Below, one piece after another: positions 35,691 to 47,867 of a stretch of 64,000 bases of DNA. Where the stretch lies: NCBI GenBank assembly GCA_038501195.1, contig JBBPUQ010000002.1, positions 6,091,001-6,155,000 on the forward strand, read 5' to 3'. Source of the stretch: Nemania diffusa (Eukaryota; Ascomycota; Sordariomycetes; Xylariales; Xylariaceae). A program made the translations under genes and the position numbers. The notes under the pieces were generated by a model. The model saw only the letters and a list, made by a program, of their open reading frames with translations, had not been told where the DNA came from and did no database searches. The number at the start of each line of letters is the position of its first letter. Position 1 is the stretch's first letter.

Positions 35691-38600
35691 GAAAGCGGTT
35701 GTAATAATTTCCAGCACACAGATGCTGGCTATTGCTCCCGTCGTAAAGCGCAGTCTCAGTCGGGTCTTAGACTTAGTCTGGTGTTCCAGCTACAACCTCG
35801 TGGTGAGCGGTGCCAGAGCATATGTAGAGGGAGTGCGGGCTGTGTCTGAGCCGGGTTAAGTTTCTGCCTCGACATGCGGCGAATGCTGACGTCGTAAGCT
35901 GGAAAAACCACACTGGAATATTTCAGGGTGATGAAAGGAAGGTTGGGTTGCCGAGGCTCTAGACAATACAGGTGTTCTATAGGGAGGAGGAGAGTTCGGC
36001 CGGTGCCTTGGTGTTTGGGCTGTGTCGAGCCTGGAGGTCTCACTAACAACGGGCCAAGATGCTGTTGGGTGGAAGTGAGTGAGTGACGCGAGTCGCTCTC
36101 GTCCCTCGATCGAGATATGAGTGCTTGGGTAGTCGGCTTGGTTTAGCGCTACGGTAAATAGTGAGAGATTGGATGGTGGAGCTGTTTATGCTGGACTTGG
36201 TAGGTGGGTAGATCTATCATCTGGCTTCTAGACTACGTGTAGGTACTTGGGGTGGTCTGCGTCTATGTATCTACAGGGTCTTGCTTTGATGGCGGCAATT
36301 CCCTAGATTAGTGTACGCGGAGGCATGTAGACTACGTCGTCTTGGTCCGAAGTTAAGACAAAGATGCGCGGACATGGCCATGTCCAAGGGCGAAGGTGTC
36401 GTACAGATATACGATCAAGGGGTCAGCAGCGCAGCGCAGCGCAGCGCAGCGTGTCAGCCTGCTTCGGTACATGTCCATCTACGACGTACATACTGGTGGT
36501 CTACATATGTAGATAGATACCTAGTACTTCGCAAAGAGCTGGTTGCCTGCGTGTTGCCTGGGGGCAAAGTTTACCACTACAGAAGACATTCTCTGTACGT
36601 ACATGTGGAATTTGAGAAAGGGCAAAAAGCCTCGACTCCGGCGGCGCGAAAAAAGTGACGTGAGTGAGGCTGTGCCCTGGCAAGCGCTGAATCGGCTGGC
36701 TCCCATATACCTACATACGTATAAAGTTATAAAGCGCGCGCGCGCGACTCGGGAGGCGATTCTAGCGGAGGCCGCTTTCTGCTCTTTTGGGTACTCTAGG
36801 CCGATTTGAAATCGGGTAACTGACACGTTTTTCTGCTAGGGCATCCCAGTTAATCTGATTTCAATCTCCATCCCCCTCTCTCTAGGAAATTATCAACGTC
36901 CTCTGTGCATATATGTAAGACGAAACAGACCACGCATACATATATACTCTTCACTCGCTCCTAGAAATTTAATACGAAATAGGGATTCCAATCCCCTCCG
37001 TTCCCTTCCCTTCCCTTTCGTTTCCTTCACCTCTACTGCCGTTTGGGAGCCCGCTAGATGGTGGTAGGCAACATAAAGTACAAGTCAGTAAACATGTAGA
37101 AAAACTCTGATCCTTGGTTAACGGGATGGATTGAGGCTGTGTAGATCGCCACCACCCAATCATATTCATCCGTGCTACGCACTTTGCCAACTTGGGTTCG
37201 GGCTGGTTTTGTCGAGCCAATCAGGCCTCGATCTAGTAAACCCACCCTAATGACCCTGGAATTTCGAGAACGACATTTGATACCTACAGTACATGGATGT
37301 ACATGGGTGTGCGCCTACAATGTACTATTAGATTGCGTAGGTATTCTGTACTGTACATGATCGGGCACTAACTATAACTACCTTAGCTTAGATACTTTAG
37401 ATTCTGTTACTACAGTACACAGTAGGTATTTAGCTAAGGTTGGCATCCAAGTTGTAAACGAATCTTGGCAGCATTAAGTTTTTGCCATTCCAACTACCTA
37501 CCTTCGTTGCTGCAGGTATTTATTTACATGGTTGCTGGCCTAGAGATACCTACTCTACCAAAGTTACATTTCTTTCATTATGTATGTGATCGTCCATTTG
37601 CGGAGTCTAAGTATATGTAATATGTCATCTACGTCATTAGTACCGGATATTAACTAATCCATGCTAAGGCTCATTAGCTATATCTGCTTCACTACAACAA
37701 CAATATGAATAGCAGCAGTGGCTGTTGGCATCTCACTAGACTACATTATATATCAAATGCGCCACAGAGTCGGCTGCGCTACGGTGTCGATCTCGCATGT
37801 GCACCGCTTATTGACTGGATAACCGTATGCATTATCTAGGAGGTCTAGATAGTCGCATCACATGTAAACTCGCCTTGGTGCGAGCCCATTCTTAACCCCA
37901 TAGCTCTCCACGCACGCTTAAGAACCGCAGCATTCAAGTGTCTGGCGTTATCTTGGCAGCTATCTATGTCTGATGTCCCATTGTTGGAGAGGGGGCGGTG
38001 AGAGCGGTTGGTGACCGCTCCTCTTGGAGATAGATAGTTCCCCAGCGCCAACATCGATGAGGTAGCGCACACATTGTACGAGATATCACGATGCAAAAGA
38101 CCGCCAATGGCGCTCGCAGATCGAAGTCTTCCCCGGCGCCAAGCGTGGCTGTGTATTGTCTCGCGGGACAAGTCATAGCGAGCTCCCTTTCTTGACTTGG
38201 TCCACGTTAAATTCCCACGTCTTTACCGTCTCCGTTCCACTCACCTCCGGTCTTAGTACACTCGCCAACCATGGGTGTAGGTCCGTTTTTCTCGGAGTTG
38301 ATAGAGAGTAGGTATCGCCATGTAAGTGTTTGGTGCTAAAACAGCTCTTGCTGGGCGACTCGAATCCGACAATAATTGGGGATATTCTCACTCACGTCGA
38401 GGTCACCCAGTTGTTGCATTAAGAAATCTTTGGACTACAAGATTTCTATTGCACTACATGTGTGTAAGTAAGACCAATACTCATTTCTACCAATACTAGC
38501 TTGAGATCAGCGTTGCACAGCCAAGTCTGCCCAAGTATGGGTAGCTGCAAGGTCACAAAGTGGCTAATATTCTTTCTACGCAATTGACAAGTGCGTTGAC

Positions 38601-40873
38601 GCCTCCTACATACGCAGTCAGGTCATATTCACGCAACTTGTTACCAGCATGTGGCCAACTTTAGGCATTCGATACTCATGGGATTTCGTCCCAACAGCGC
38701 CACTTCATTTCTCTCATTAATTATCCTCGTATGGGCTAAGTTTTGCTATACGCCAGTCGATAATATCGTATCATAACAGGATTGTAGCTGTAATTTCCAA
38801 CCTAAATATGAAAAACATGCTTCGCCTATCGTGCTATTTGAACAGTAGGTGCAACGAGAGCTACTACGTGGGTGGATAATATGGTACGCGTATTGGGGTC
38901 ATATTGGTATTAACGCGAGACGGAACCGGGAAAAATATATATATTCGAGGCTTAGACAACTGAATAGATATTATGTCTGTACAATACATAGTAAGCTGTC
39001 ATTCTAACTCTCATGTCACACGTGTCAAATATACCCAGCATGATACCACTTCATTATTATGAGTACTTACTAATCCTCGACTGCACTATAATATATAGAG
39101 GCGATATACTACCTTTACTTTTAGGTCTTCGTTTGCTCTTATCTACAGATAGTCCGAGCTTGATACAAAGCCTGAAGTGGAACGAAGCCCGTTGTGTTTC
39201 CCTCACTAATAATACTAGGCATATGGAAGTTTCCAACTAGGTAGGTACCTAATTTTCATTAATTTATTGCACAACGTACTTCTTTTGCTTCGCTCGCGGT
39301 CTTAAACGCATAAGTGATCCTGGATGCCTCATATTTCAAGTATATCTAGATCGAAAATATAAAGCCCAGCCACGCGGTTCTCAACCGGCATCATATCTGA
39401 TTTACAGATAAGACAACCTAATACGACGTAATTACTCCCACCGTGATAATCATAAAACCCAAGAACGTGGCTCCTGGTGCTGTATCTCAAATGCCATTGG
39501 CTATGTAATCCGCAATGCCCAATCTAGCGAGCACAGCCCCCTTCCCAACGCGAACACCGCATCAACCTCCCCCTCCCTCAACAAAACCCGAAATGCCAGA
39601 TACCGTGGAATCCCGCCAGCTGCCAAGAACCCGGCACATGATATTTACAATTTGCGTTCCGGGCTGGGTACCACATCACCTTGATAAATAAGTGCTCCTT
39701 GGCTACGGGATGAGCTGACTCAACCACCTCCATCATTCCCGCGGCCCATATACTCCATATTCGCAGATCACAAATCAATAGCGAGGAGAACCCTCACGAC
39801 ATGTACCATACACAGCCTGCCCCTTGTGACAAAGGGATCGGCGCGGTACAAGAGCGAGAGCAAGAAAATCCAACCCCGCCGGACGTCCGCGCCTCGCTGC
39901 CCACCAAACTGACACAGAAACGAGACAATGCAGTGGAACGACAAAACGGCACTAGAAGTGGCTATGCCACGGAATACGTACGTAGGTGCGTTGCTTATCG
40001 ATCTCTCGATATCCAAATTTCCAACGTTCATACGTCGTGGCGGCCTGAGGGTCGTGGGGGTTTGTAAGTTCGAACTGATCTGACAAGATGCTCACTCAAA
40101 CACCGCAATCTCACTAGCAGGCAAGTATCGGGTGCTTGAAGTTGTGTCCTGGTAGTATGTGTTCGTGCGCCGTATTACGGTGATCACGAGAAAGGCCGAA
40201 CTTGACACCGGATCCGTGGGCTGATGACGGGGGCTCATATGATGAAGGCAGTTCGGGCGTAGTCGAGAGCACAATAGTGAACCGGGTTTCATCCTCTATA
40301 CGGGTTGGCATTTTTATGAACTTGGTTTACGGGATTTGTGGTACCGTGCTTAGAAGAAGGAATTCATATAAAAGTAAGACGCGGGCCAACTACCTATCGT
40401 TATTGCCGACAGCATAACAACAGGGTCGTCTTACGATCTCACAGAGCAAAAATAGAACCGAATTTCCGCAAGGGACTCTCCAGTACCCGAAGCGTTCGGC
40501 CGCGTCCAGTCCCCGAAGGAAAGGACGGCGGAGCCTGAACCAAGACATCGATGACGCAAGAGTGTAGTCTCGAGATAAACATATTCATATGTTGGAAATA
40601 AGTTGGGGTGTCATTGTGAGTCTGCTATTGAGTGAACAAAGAAAGTGCAAAATGCCCTTTTCCTTCAGTTCGGTGGACTTTGGAAGAGAATGGATCAATT
40701 ACATTGTATTGTATTGTATATGCTACGCTATAAGGTATACATTTTGCCCAAGTCCCCTTTTGTGCTCCGTAAACCATATTCTATCTAATATATCTAGCCT
40801 TTCTGCTTTCCAAATTGATTTCTAGGGTAATACTACATGGGCGCTATTGGGGTATAATATATTTGGAGTCGCT
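35691..40873. other. Gene-poor stretch of about 5.2 kb
   Basis: Contains the Ca2+ ATPase promoter and then DNA with no convincing gene. Short tandem features are a (GCAGC)n tract at 36424-36451, (GC)n at 36734-36746 and CCTTCC-type repeats near 37005-37020. On the minus strand near 38070-38110 a frame reads LLHRDISYN, resembling a kinase catalytic loop, but the surrounding frame shows no further kinase motif. Composition is ordinary, so this is not a fresh RIP block; decayed genes or regulatory DNA are possible. Confidence 0.4.
36424..36451. repeat. GCAGC pentanucleotide microsatellite
   Basis: About five units of GCAGC in a row. Confidence 0.75.
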
Positions 40874-43691
40874 CTAGGCAGCCGAAGGCGCCTCGGCTCT
40901 AGACTCTCCAGGGGTGTCAACATGCGAGGATTCAGCCATCCGCAAGGCATCCTTGATGTCATCGACGAATAAGTGTTCGCCTCCAACAAGTGCGACAATG
41001 CCACTCCGCTCCAACAACTTCCACACTTTGTTATCGCGACTGGGTGCACGACTGAAGAAGACCCTGACGCCCTGTTCCCGGTACTTATGCACAATCTCCT
41101 CCAACACCTGCGTACCAGAGCCGTCCATCGATGTCACTCCGTGGATGTCGAAAATGATATTCCGATTGCTGTCGTGGGGGCGTAAACGCGGCAGTGCCGG
41201 GTGTGCCATGTCAGTGCCATAGCGTTCCATCCGGCGTAGCCTACTTTTCAGGTCGCCCGTGTTGGCGAAGGTTAAGGGTTCGGGGATTTTGACAATTAAG
41301 CATCCTTCGATGAACTCTACTCGTTCCGGATGTTCCTCGGCGTTGGCGAAGCGGTCACTGTTGGGGACACGGCCGAGAATCTGTATACGAGGGCGGGTAG
41401 CATGGCGCACGACTTGTAATAACGACAGGCCTATGCCAATAGCAATGCCAAGATTGAGTGAGAAAAACACGGTAACAAGGACGATGACAGCCATGAGAGA
41501 CAGCTCTTCCCAACCCCTGATCCGCACGAAGAAAATTAAGTCTTCGGGCAGCTCCTCAATGAGCGAAAAGGCAACTACCATGATGAGCGCGGAGAGGACG
41601 GGTTTCTGCATCTCGCGTTAGCATACCTTAAAGGAGGGTTAGGGGAGAGCACGTAGACTTACTGGAACATAGTAAAACCAGGGTAGTAAAAATAAAATAC
41701 AGATGACAGTGATGATACTGAGAAAAATAGAGCTCATGGGGCTTTTCCCGCCAGTTGATTTGTTCAGCTTGCTCCTACCATAGCCTCCAAACGAAGGCAG
41801 GGCCATGAAACAAGCACCGACAATGTTGGCGGCTCCTAAAGCAATCAACTCACGATTGGGACTGAGTTGCATACCTTCGATGAAGTCGGTATCGCCTAAA
41901 CTCTTGGCAGCAACAGAGGACTCGAAGAAGCCCAGCATGCCGATTAAAAAGGAGGTACCCATAGCTTCTCGAATGTGAGGTATGTGCGATAGCTGGAATG
42001 GATTGCGGAAAGTGAAGGTGTGGCCAGATGCGGCTTCGACCTTGCCAAGAAGCTCGACACCCTTGTCTTCCCAACTGAGATAGTAGGCCAAGAAGGAGGA
42101 GAGCACGACAACGAGGAGACGATCGGGGACGTATGCCACACCAGGATATCGGGGCTGCAGACGACGCTTGATTTCGCTACCAGCACGCACATTAGTCGAT
42201 ACCATGCTGCCTAGGAGGGTAGCGGAGGATAGCGGGGGTTTCTTACCGAAGCACCATAATGACAGTAAAGCCCACGATGCCGATGATGCCGGAAAGCCGA
42301 TGCCACTGCCCCAGATGAGTAAAGATAAACTCGAGCTGCTCGACGGTGCTGCGGTGGGGTACGCCGGGCCCGTGCGCGGCCTTGCTCAGGCCAAGAACCG
42401 GCACCATCTGGTCAATAAAGATGACTATGCCGATGGAGGAGATGAAGCCACGCAGGAAGGGGCGACTTAAGACGTTGTCGATGAAGCCAAAGCGACCGAG
42501 GCCCATGATGAAGACATAGGCGCCGGATAGGCCGACGGCCACGCCGGCAATCTTGGACTGCAAGATGAGGTCGTCTTCCTGGCCGTCGCCGGCGTCGACG
42601 CTGCTCTTGACGATGGAGCCGACGAGCAGAGAGCCGGCGGCCTCGGGCCCGACGATCATCTGGGGCGAACTGCCCAGGACGGCATAGACAAAGGGGGAGA
42701 AGACGAAGGCGTACAGTCCGCTGATGGGCGAGACATGTGCGAGGTTCTCGGCGTAGGAGAGGGCCATGGGCAGATACATGGAGGCCATGGTGATGGCGGC
42801 GGTGAAGTCGCCCTTGAGCCAGGCCCAGCTGTACTGACGCATCCATATCAGACAGGGGATGTAGTAGGAGAGGTACATGAACCACGAGTCCTCGAAGCCG
42901 TGGCGCTCGGCCAAGGCGCTCGACGTGGCCATTTTCTTGCTCTTCACCATGCTGGAGACGGTCTTCCGCCAGCCCGGCCGCAGCGGCGGCGGCGGCGCTG
43001 GGCCGCCCAGGGTGGCCGAGTCGTCGGAGCCCAGCAAGGAGCCAAGCAAGGATGTTCTCTCGGACTCGGCATGTAGACCACGCAAGGACGGACTAGTCGC
43101 CCTGGGCGAGAAGGTGCCGTGGCTACAAGGGCCATCGTGGGGGCGTTCGCTGTGGAGGAGAGAGGTGGTTTCGTCGGCGTCGGCGTCGACTTCGGCTTCG
43201 GGCCTGAGGACGCTCGAGCTGTGATGGCTGTCGCGTATCGAAGGGCTCTCTTGTTCTTGTTCTTGTTCTTGTTCACGGCGGCTACTCGGGCCGGGCACGC
43301 TCGAACGGGTGTCGACGTGGTCTGGACGGGTGGACTCAGATTCGGATTCGGGCTCAGCTTCAGGCATCGGCACAGACACGGCCTCGGGCTCCGAGAGGGT
43401 ACTACTCTGACGAAGGCCGCTCGGCGTTGACGGAGCGTGCTGGTGTTGTGGTGGTGGTAGTGCTGCTGGCAGAGAGGCGGCGGGCGAAGGTGGTAGCGGT
43501 AGCGATGCTGGATTTGTTGGTGCTGTTGGCGACTGTGTGGGTGACGGCGGCGTGGGCTGCGTGGGCGATGACGGCGACGATGGCGACGATGGCGATGATG
43601 GCGACGATGGCGATGGCGGTGACGGATGTGTTGGCCGACGCCGCGGTGCCTGCGCCCGAGAGCCGCTCGAACGGGGTGCGGGCGACGGCAT
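40874..43691 (-). CDS. SulP-family transporter with C-terminal STAS domain
   Basis: Three exons on the minus strand, 43691-42247, 42206-41663 and 41605-40874, give 906 residues. Intron 1 is only 40 nt (GTAAGA...GGCAG) and intron 2 is 57 nt. Residues 1 to about 255 form a low-complexity tail: Ser/Pro repeats, an EQEQEQE run and a DETTSLL dileucine-type motif. The membrane domain follows (SWFMYLSYYIPCLIWMRQY, then AAITMASMYLPMALSYAENL and FSPFVYAVLGSSPQMIVGPE). The C-terminal STAS domain includes NIIFDIHGVTSMDGSGTQVL near residues 800-820. The family carries sulfate or other anions. The long tail and dileucine motif resemble the vacuolar SulP member of yeast (Ygr125w type) more than plasma-membrane sulfate permeases, but the substrate is not readable. 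ATG 43691 was chosen because the frame upstream has only a GTG. Confidence 0.87.
43555..43620. repeat. 9-bp coding repeat (Ser-Ser-Pro tract)
   Basis: Tandem GATGGCGAC / GATGGCGAT units within the first exon of the SulP gene encode the SPS repeats on the minus strand. This in-frame repeat could change length without breaking the gene. Confidence 0.75.
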
Positions 43692-44789
43692 TTCCAACGG
43701 CACGGATGAATCTAAACCGAACCAGACCTAGTCTTACCTAGTCTTCTTACCAGAGCAGCATCGGCGGCGGGCGCCAACCAAGTTGGGTGCTAGAGGCTCT
43801 TCTTTCTGTAAACGTCGTCTCGACCGCGAGCGCTAGGGATAGACTTGCAAAGAGCTGTCATTCAATCTTATATACCACATCCCTATGATACCTACTGTAC
43901 CTCGATCCCAAATTAGGTAGATGAGGGTAAACCGTATGCGTACATGGCACCGATCAGCATCCAGCTCGATTACCAGGTTTGGACGACAAGCTGAAGCTGA
44001 AGTACCGAAAATGGGAGGTTGAGGATCAATAAAACTGTGCAGGTCTAATCAAATTCCTTACAGTGTCCGCCTAGTACTGTACCATTAGGTAGTGATAGTA
44101 GGTACTACCTACCTTGGTACGTAACTATAGGTAGTTGCTGTGTCTGAGCATGTAGGATCTTTCTTTCCATGCTCACTCAGTCTACAATAACATAACACGA
44201 AGCAAATGCGTAGATAGCACCATTTCTGTTATTACAACAGCCGGTATACGCATACACACTACCTGCACCTAGGTAACTATTGAACATTACTTCTTGCATG
44301 ACTTTTGTCGGATCCTTCGCTTTTTTTCCCCCTGTTCTGGGGCACGAGGTACATGAACTCATCTGTCTCGACTACATAAGGTAGGTGTCATATTAGGTAA
44401 GCGCACACACGCTAATGCATCGGTTAGGTAGGCATGCGTATGTACACTGTAATATAGTCCATATCATTGGTTCATTTAGGCAAGCTACACTCCAGATGCA
44501 CAGTCGCTCCACCTTTGCCCACTGTACCCTGCTATGTGGGGAAGAGGTACATACGTAGTAGATTAAGTAATTCCACTTTCAGGTTTCAGGGGGGCCTTGT
44601 CATTGTAGGTAACTTGTGCCAATGAAAATAATGAAAATCATCATCATCTTTTGTTTCTCGGTGTAGGTCATGAGTCTCGCTTACAACCAAGTACACATTC
44701 CATGTCTTCTGTAGAAGCCCATCAACAAGTGTTCGACTCATGTAGGTGTATACCTATGACAATGATACCTCGGTCTGCTCGGTCTTCTC
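43692..44789. other. Spacer between SulP and EGF/propeller genes
   Basis: About 1.1 kb with the SulP promoter side. It has scattered TACCTA / TAGGTA short repeats (for example about 44090-44130) of the kind found between genes throughout this window. No gene supported. Confidence 0.45.
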
Positions 44790-45923
44790 TCACACGAACC
44801 CGAGCTTCCTCTCGTATTCCCCGGCACCCGGTCCGATCGGCTGGATCAGCGTATAGCTACCAGACTGGTTGAACTCCTGGACACCGGTGATGAGGTAGAT
44901 GGGCGCCATGTCGCCCTCGTCGCTGAAGTAGAGCTTGGGCCGCTCTCGACGATAGTATACCGTCGACGTGCCGTCGCTAAACTCGACCGTCGTGTTGTAC
45001 GACAGCGTCCGGTTATTGAACGTCCACGGCCCTTGCCAGTGCCTTGCAAACGCGTGCGCGCCAACCCGCGGGCCCTTGAGCCCTAGGTCGATGTCGATCA
45101 GATAGTGCACGAGGAAGTGCCAGTTCCCGCGCTTGTCCTGCCAGAGGAACGGGTCCTCGCTCCGGTCTGTGTTGTGCGGCTCCACCACGAGCTCGTAGGG
45201 CCCGCCGAAGTCCTGCGCCGTGTAGATGTTGTTCTTCTCCACTGCTAGTAGCATCGCGCGCGTCGGATCCTGCGGGGACCACAGCGGCCACGGCGCCGGG
45301 TTTGTGACGTTCTCTAATTGGGCCTCCAGGGGTTCCCAGTGCTTCAGATCTGCCGAGCTGGAGACCGAGATGGTGTTGTTGAACTTCTGTGATGCACATG
45401 TGTCGGGCGTTTCCATGTCTCGGCCGATGCAGTAGAGTAGATACTTGCCGTCCGCTGGACTGTAGATGGTCGTCGGGTTATGGTGGAATGTCCCAAACAA
45501 CGTCTGCGCGAACTTGTAAGGCCCGGTGGGGCCCGTCCTGGACTCGGCTTTTATGATGGTGCTAAACGGCCTCCAACCTGCCAGTCCACAGCCGTGTGCT
45601 ATCTGAGATGTAATGAGGTGGAAGAGCCTCTTGTCTGACGGGTCTTGGATGATGTGGCCTCCCCAAGACGAATTCCCAGCCCCTTCTTTGTAAAAGTCCG
45701 GTCCCGTGGTATTTGTGTAGTTATATCCGGACCATCTCGCCGCGGGATGCAAGTCTAGCTCGCTACAGTCCTCGGCCCGCCAACCCCTATCGCAGATGCA
45801 TCTTTGTTGGGCCTGCAAGCATATCCCATTAAGGCTACAGTCCTCGTCTGTTGAGCAACCTTGAGACGGGATGATTATAAGAGCCAATGAAGCAAGTAAC
45901 AAGAGTATAGTATGTCTCAGCAT
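44790..45923 (-). CDS. Secreted EGF-like plus beta-propeller protein (GH43-like fold)
   Basis: Single exon, 377 residues. ATG 45923 gives a clear signal peptide (MLRHTILLLLASLALIIIPS then QG); an apparent longer frame begins with GTG and is not used. Residues about 23-50 form an EGF-like module with six Cys (CSTDEDCSLNGICLQ...CICDRGWRAEDC). The remainder has repeated blades with GPY(K/E) and short DPxxxR motifs (SPQDPTRAML, RSEDPFLWQD) like five-bladed propeller glycosidases. Several N-x-S/T sequons (NYTNTT, NRT, NQS) fit secretion. A catalytic triad cannot be asserted by eye. It may bind or trim wall or host glycans. Confidence 0.75.
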   Translation of the reverse strand: MLRHTILLLLASLALIIIPSQGCSTDEDCSLNGICLQAQQRCICDRGWRAEDCSELDLHPAARWSGYNYTNTTGPDFYKEGAGNSSWGGHIIQDPSDKRLFHLITSQIAHGCGLAGWRPFSTIIKAESRTGPTGPYKFAQTLFGTFHHNPTTIYSPADGKYLLYCIGRDMETPDTCASQKFNNTISVSSSADLKHWEPLEAQLENVTNPAPWPLWSPQDPTRAMLLAVEKNNIYTAQDFGGPYELVVEPHNTDRSEDPFLWQDKRGNWHFLVHYLIDIDLGLKGPRVGAHAFARHWQGPWTFNNRTLSYNTTVEFSDGTSTVYYRRERPKLYFSDEGDMAPIYLITGVQEFNQSGSYTLIQPIGPGAGEYERKLGFV

Positions 45924-46474
45924 TTTGTCAACAACACGGCACAGGTTCTTTCGCTGGAGCACTCTGTCGAGGCTAATAAGGGGGTCTCATGAAGTCCTTC
46001 ATATCCCACCACGGTACGCCAAGGAACTTCTGGTCATGCGGGGTTGGGTTGGCGGAAGAAGTTACTACGGAGAAGGCCAAGGTTGGTTCAGGATACTCAT
46101 TCAACCTTACAGAGTTAATCCACGAACGATGTCGCATGCTTTTTAGCTACCCCCACAACGACTCGATATAGGCCTGCTCTCTTCGTTAACACATTACTTT
46201 AGTTAGAGTATCATGCCGAGTCGAGCACTGCTTCGCGCGAATTCCGATACTCCGCATGGGGGTTTAATGTAGTAAGAGGTATACGCAGGATCAAAATAAG
46301 GCAAGCGCCCCCCTTAACACCTACGAATAATAAAAATCATTGACATAGCCCGCATTAGTTACTCGATGTGTTTGTCAAGTCTAGTCAACGATATCATATG
46401 ATCCTAACACGGTATCTCATTCTATCAGACAAATCGTAACGAAACGGCCCACGCCTGTAACACGCTACAATCGC
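45924..46474. other. Spacer between EGF/propeller and SET genes
   Basis: About 550 bp; no gene or repeat recognised. Confidence 0.45.
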
Positions 46475-47867
46475 TTAGGTAGAAAAGTCCTTCAGCAAGA
46501 GCGAAAGATCGTCCGCGCGATAATCAATGTATCCGATGTCCATGAGAGTATCCAGTGACTGCTGCGCATATTTGGTGGCGGTCTCGGTGTCGCCTGCTTT
46601 CCAGAAAAGTCTAGCAAGCACCTCGTATTGAGAGGCTACCATGTTGGGAATATCCTCGGCCTTTGCTAGCGTAAGAATCTCATATACTGCGCGCACTGCG
46701 GACGTGCCATCTAACTCGTCGATAGCCTTCATGACGTCCGTTTGGAGCGATGCCATTTTCTCCCGTCGGTAGTCTGATGCTGCCACTTCCGTCTTTGACG
46801 CCGCGCAGAGACTACACTTACACTCAAACCCCCACCGCCGTAAGTCACGTTGTCTCTTCTCTCTCGGTTGGTGCAAAGGAATATCTGCGCGTGAGTTCTT
46901 ATTAGCTCACATTGTTGAATAGTGTAAAGCTTTGAGGCTTACGCACAGCTGATGGTGATTTCTTCTCCTATTTCAATATCCCGGAAGGCTACAACTTTGA
47001 CGTCGAAACTGGTGGGACTAAACCGTACAAAAGCACTGCGTCGTCACCATATCAGCTCTGTCTCAAGGATAAAACGAGTGTAGACTTACTTTGGTTTACA
47101 GCCATGATTAATTCTCTATACACTCGTGAGCATTTTAGCCATCATGTGTCTCGGAACTGTTATAAACTCACGGCAACTTCTGGGTACAGGGCCATGTGCG
47201 GATCATCACCCAGCGTAAAGGAAAACGCGTTCGTCCCAAGAATGTCCTCCATGACATCAATAGCTTTAGCACTCGATCGACTAAGGTCAAGCACCTTATC
47301 CGGATCTGAGAGCTGGTCCGCGGCTAGGTGGAGGTATTGATGTCCAACCCGCTGCTGCATCATTTTGGGGAACGAAAGGTCGAGCACCACGGTCGCCCAA
47401 TCAGACATGAAAGGCTCAGCGCGGGAGATTCGTCTCGTAGCTACCACGCCCTTTCCTTTTGGAGGTATATCAACGATTGCGTAGCTTGGCGTGGTGGTGT
47501 TGATGCTATGGCCACCGGGGAACTCCTCGTTTAACATACCGGCGCTGTCGGCAGCCGTCTTGGGCTTCGTTATGATGCTGATTCCCTGGTAGCCATGCCG
47601 CGAGTTGCTGTACACGCAGTATTTCTGGGTTGGGTCTTTCTCCGCATCTACACACCCAGGCCTGTGTGTCCATGGCGACCAGTCGACAGGTTGGGACCCG
47701 ACACTCTCGTCGATAGGGGGCGGGCACCGAAGTTGCGCATCGTGTCGTAGAGCAGGCGGCGGATCTGTAAGGCAATACTTCAGTGCCCTTCCCGTGTCTT
47801 CAGTCAATGCAGGAACCACGCCTAAAAGTAAAGAAATGGCCGCTGGTTTATATTGCGAGTTCTTCAT
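46475..47867 (-). CDS. SET-domain protein with N-terminal hydrophobic leader
   Basis: Four exons on the minus strand: 47867-47172, 47115-47090 (a 26-nt microexon), 47035-46947 and 46884-46475, giving 406 residues. Splicing restores the SET core RINHGCKPNAFVRF (residues about 233-246) and EEITISY (about 265-271). The latter requires a GTGCGT donor rather than the nearby GTAAGC. The SAM/lysine pocket motif (N-H-x-C-x-P-N) and the catalytic Tyr are present. A Cys cluster FECKCSLC (about 288-295) follows as in post-SET zinc sites. The C-terminal part is helical and TPR-like. The N-terminus (MKNSQYKPAAISLLLGVVPA) looks like a weak signal peptide, unusual for a nuclear methyltransferase. It belongs with fungal SET proteins of the SMYD/SET5-like sort; the target is unknown. 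Confidence 0.85.

Noticed and set aside
40202..40538. Two overlapping short frames upstream of the SulP 3' end
   Set aside because: Low-quality composition and no family resemblance.
42412..42885. 157-residue His/Arg-rich minus-strand frame inside the SulP gene
   Set aside because: An alternative frame of a GC-rich exon; the SulP frame carries the conserved motifs.
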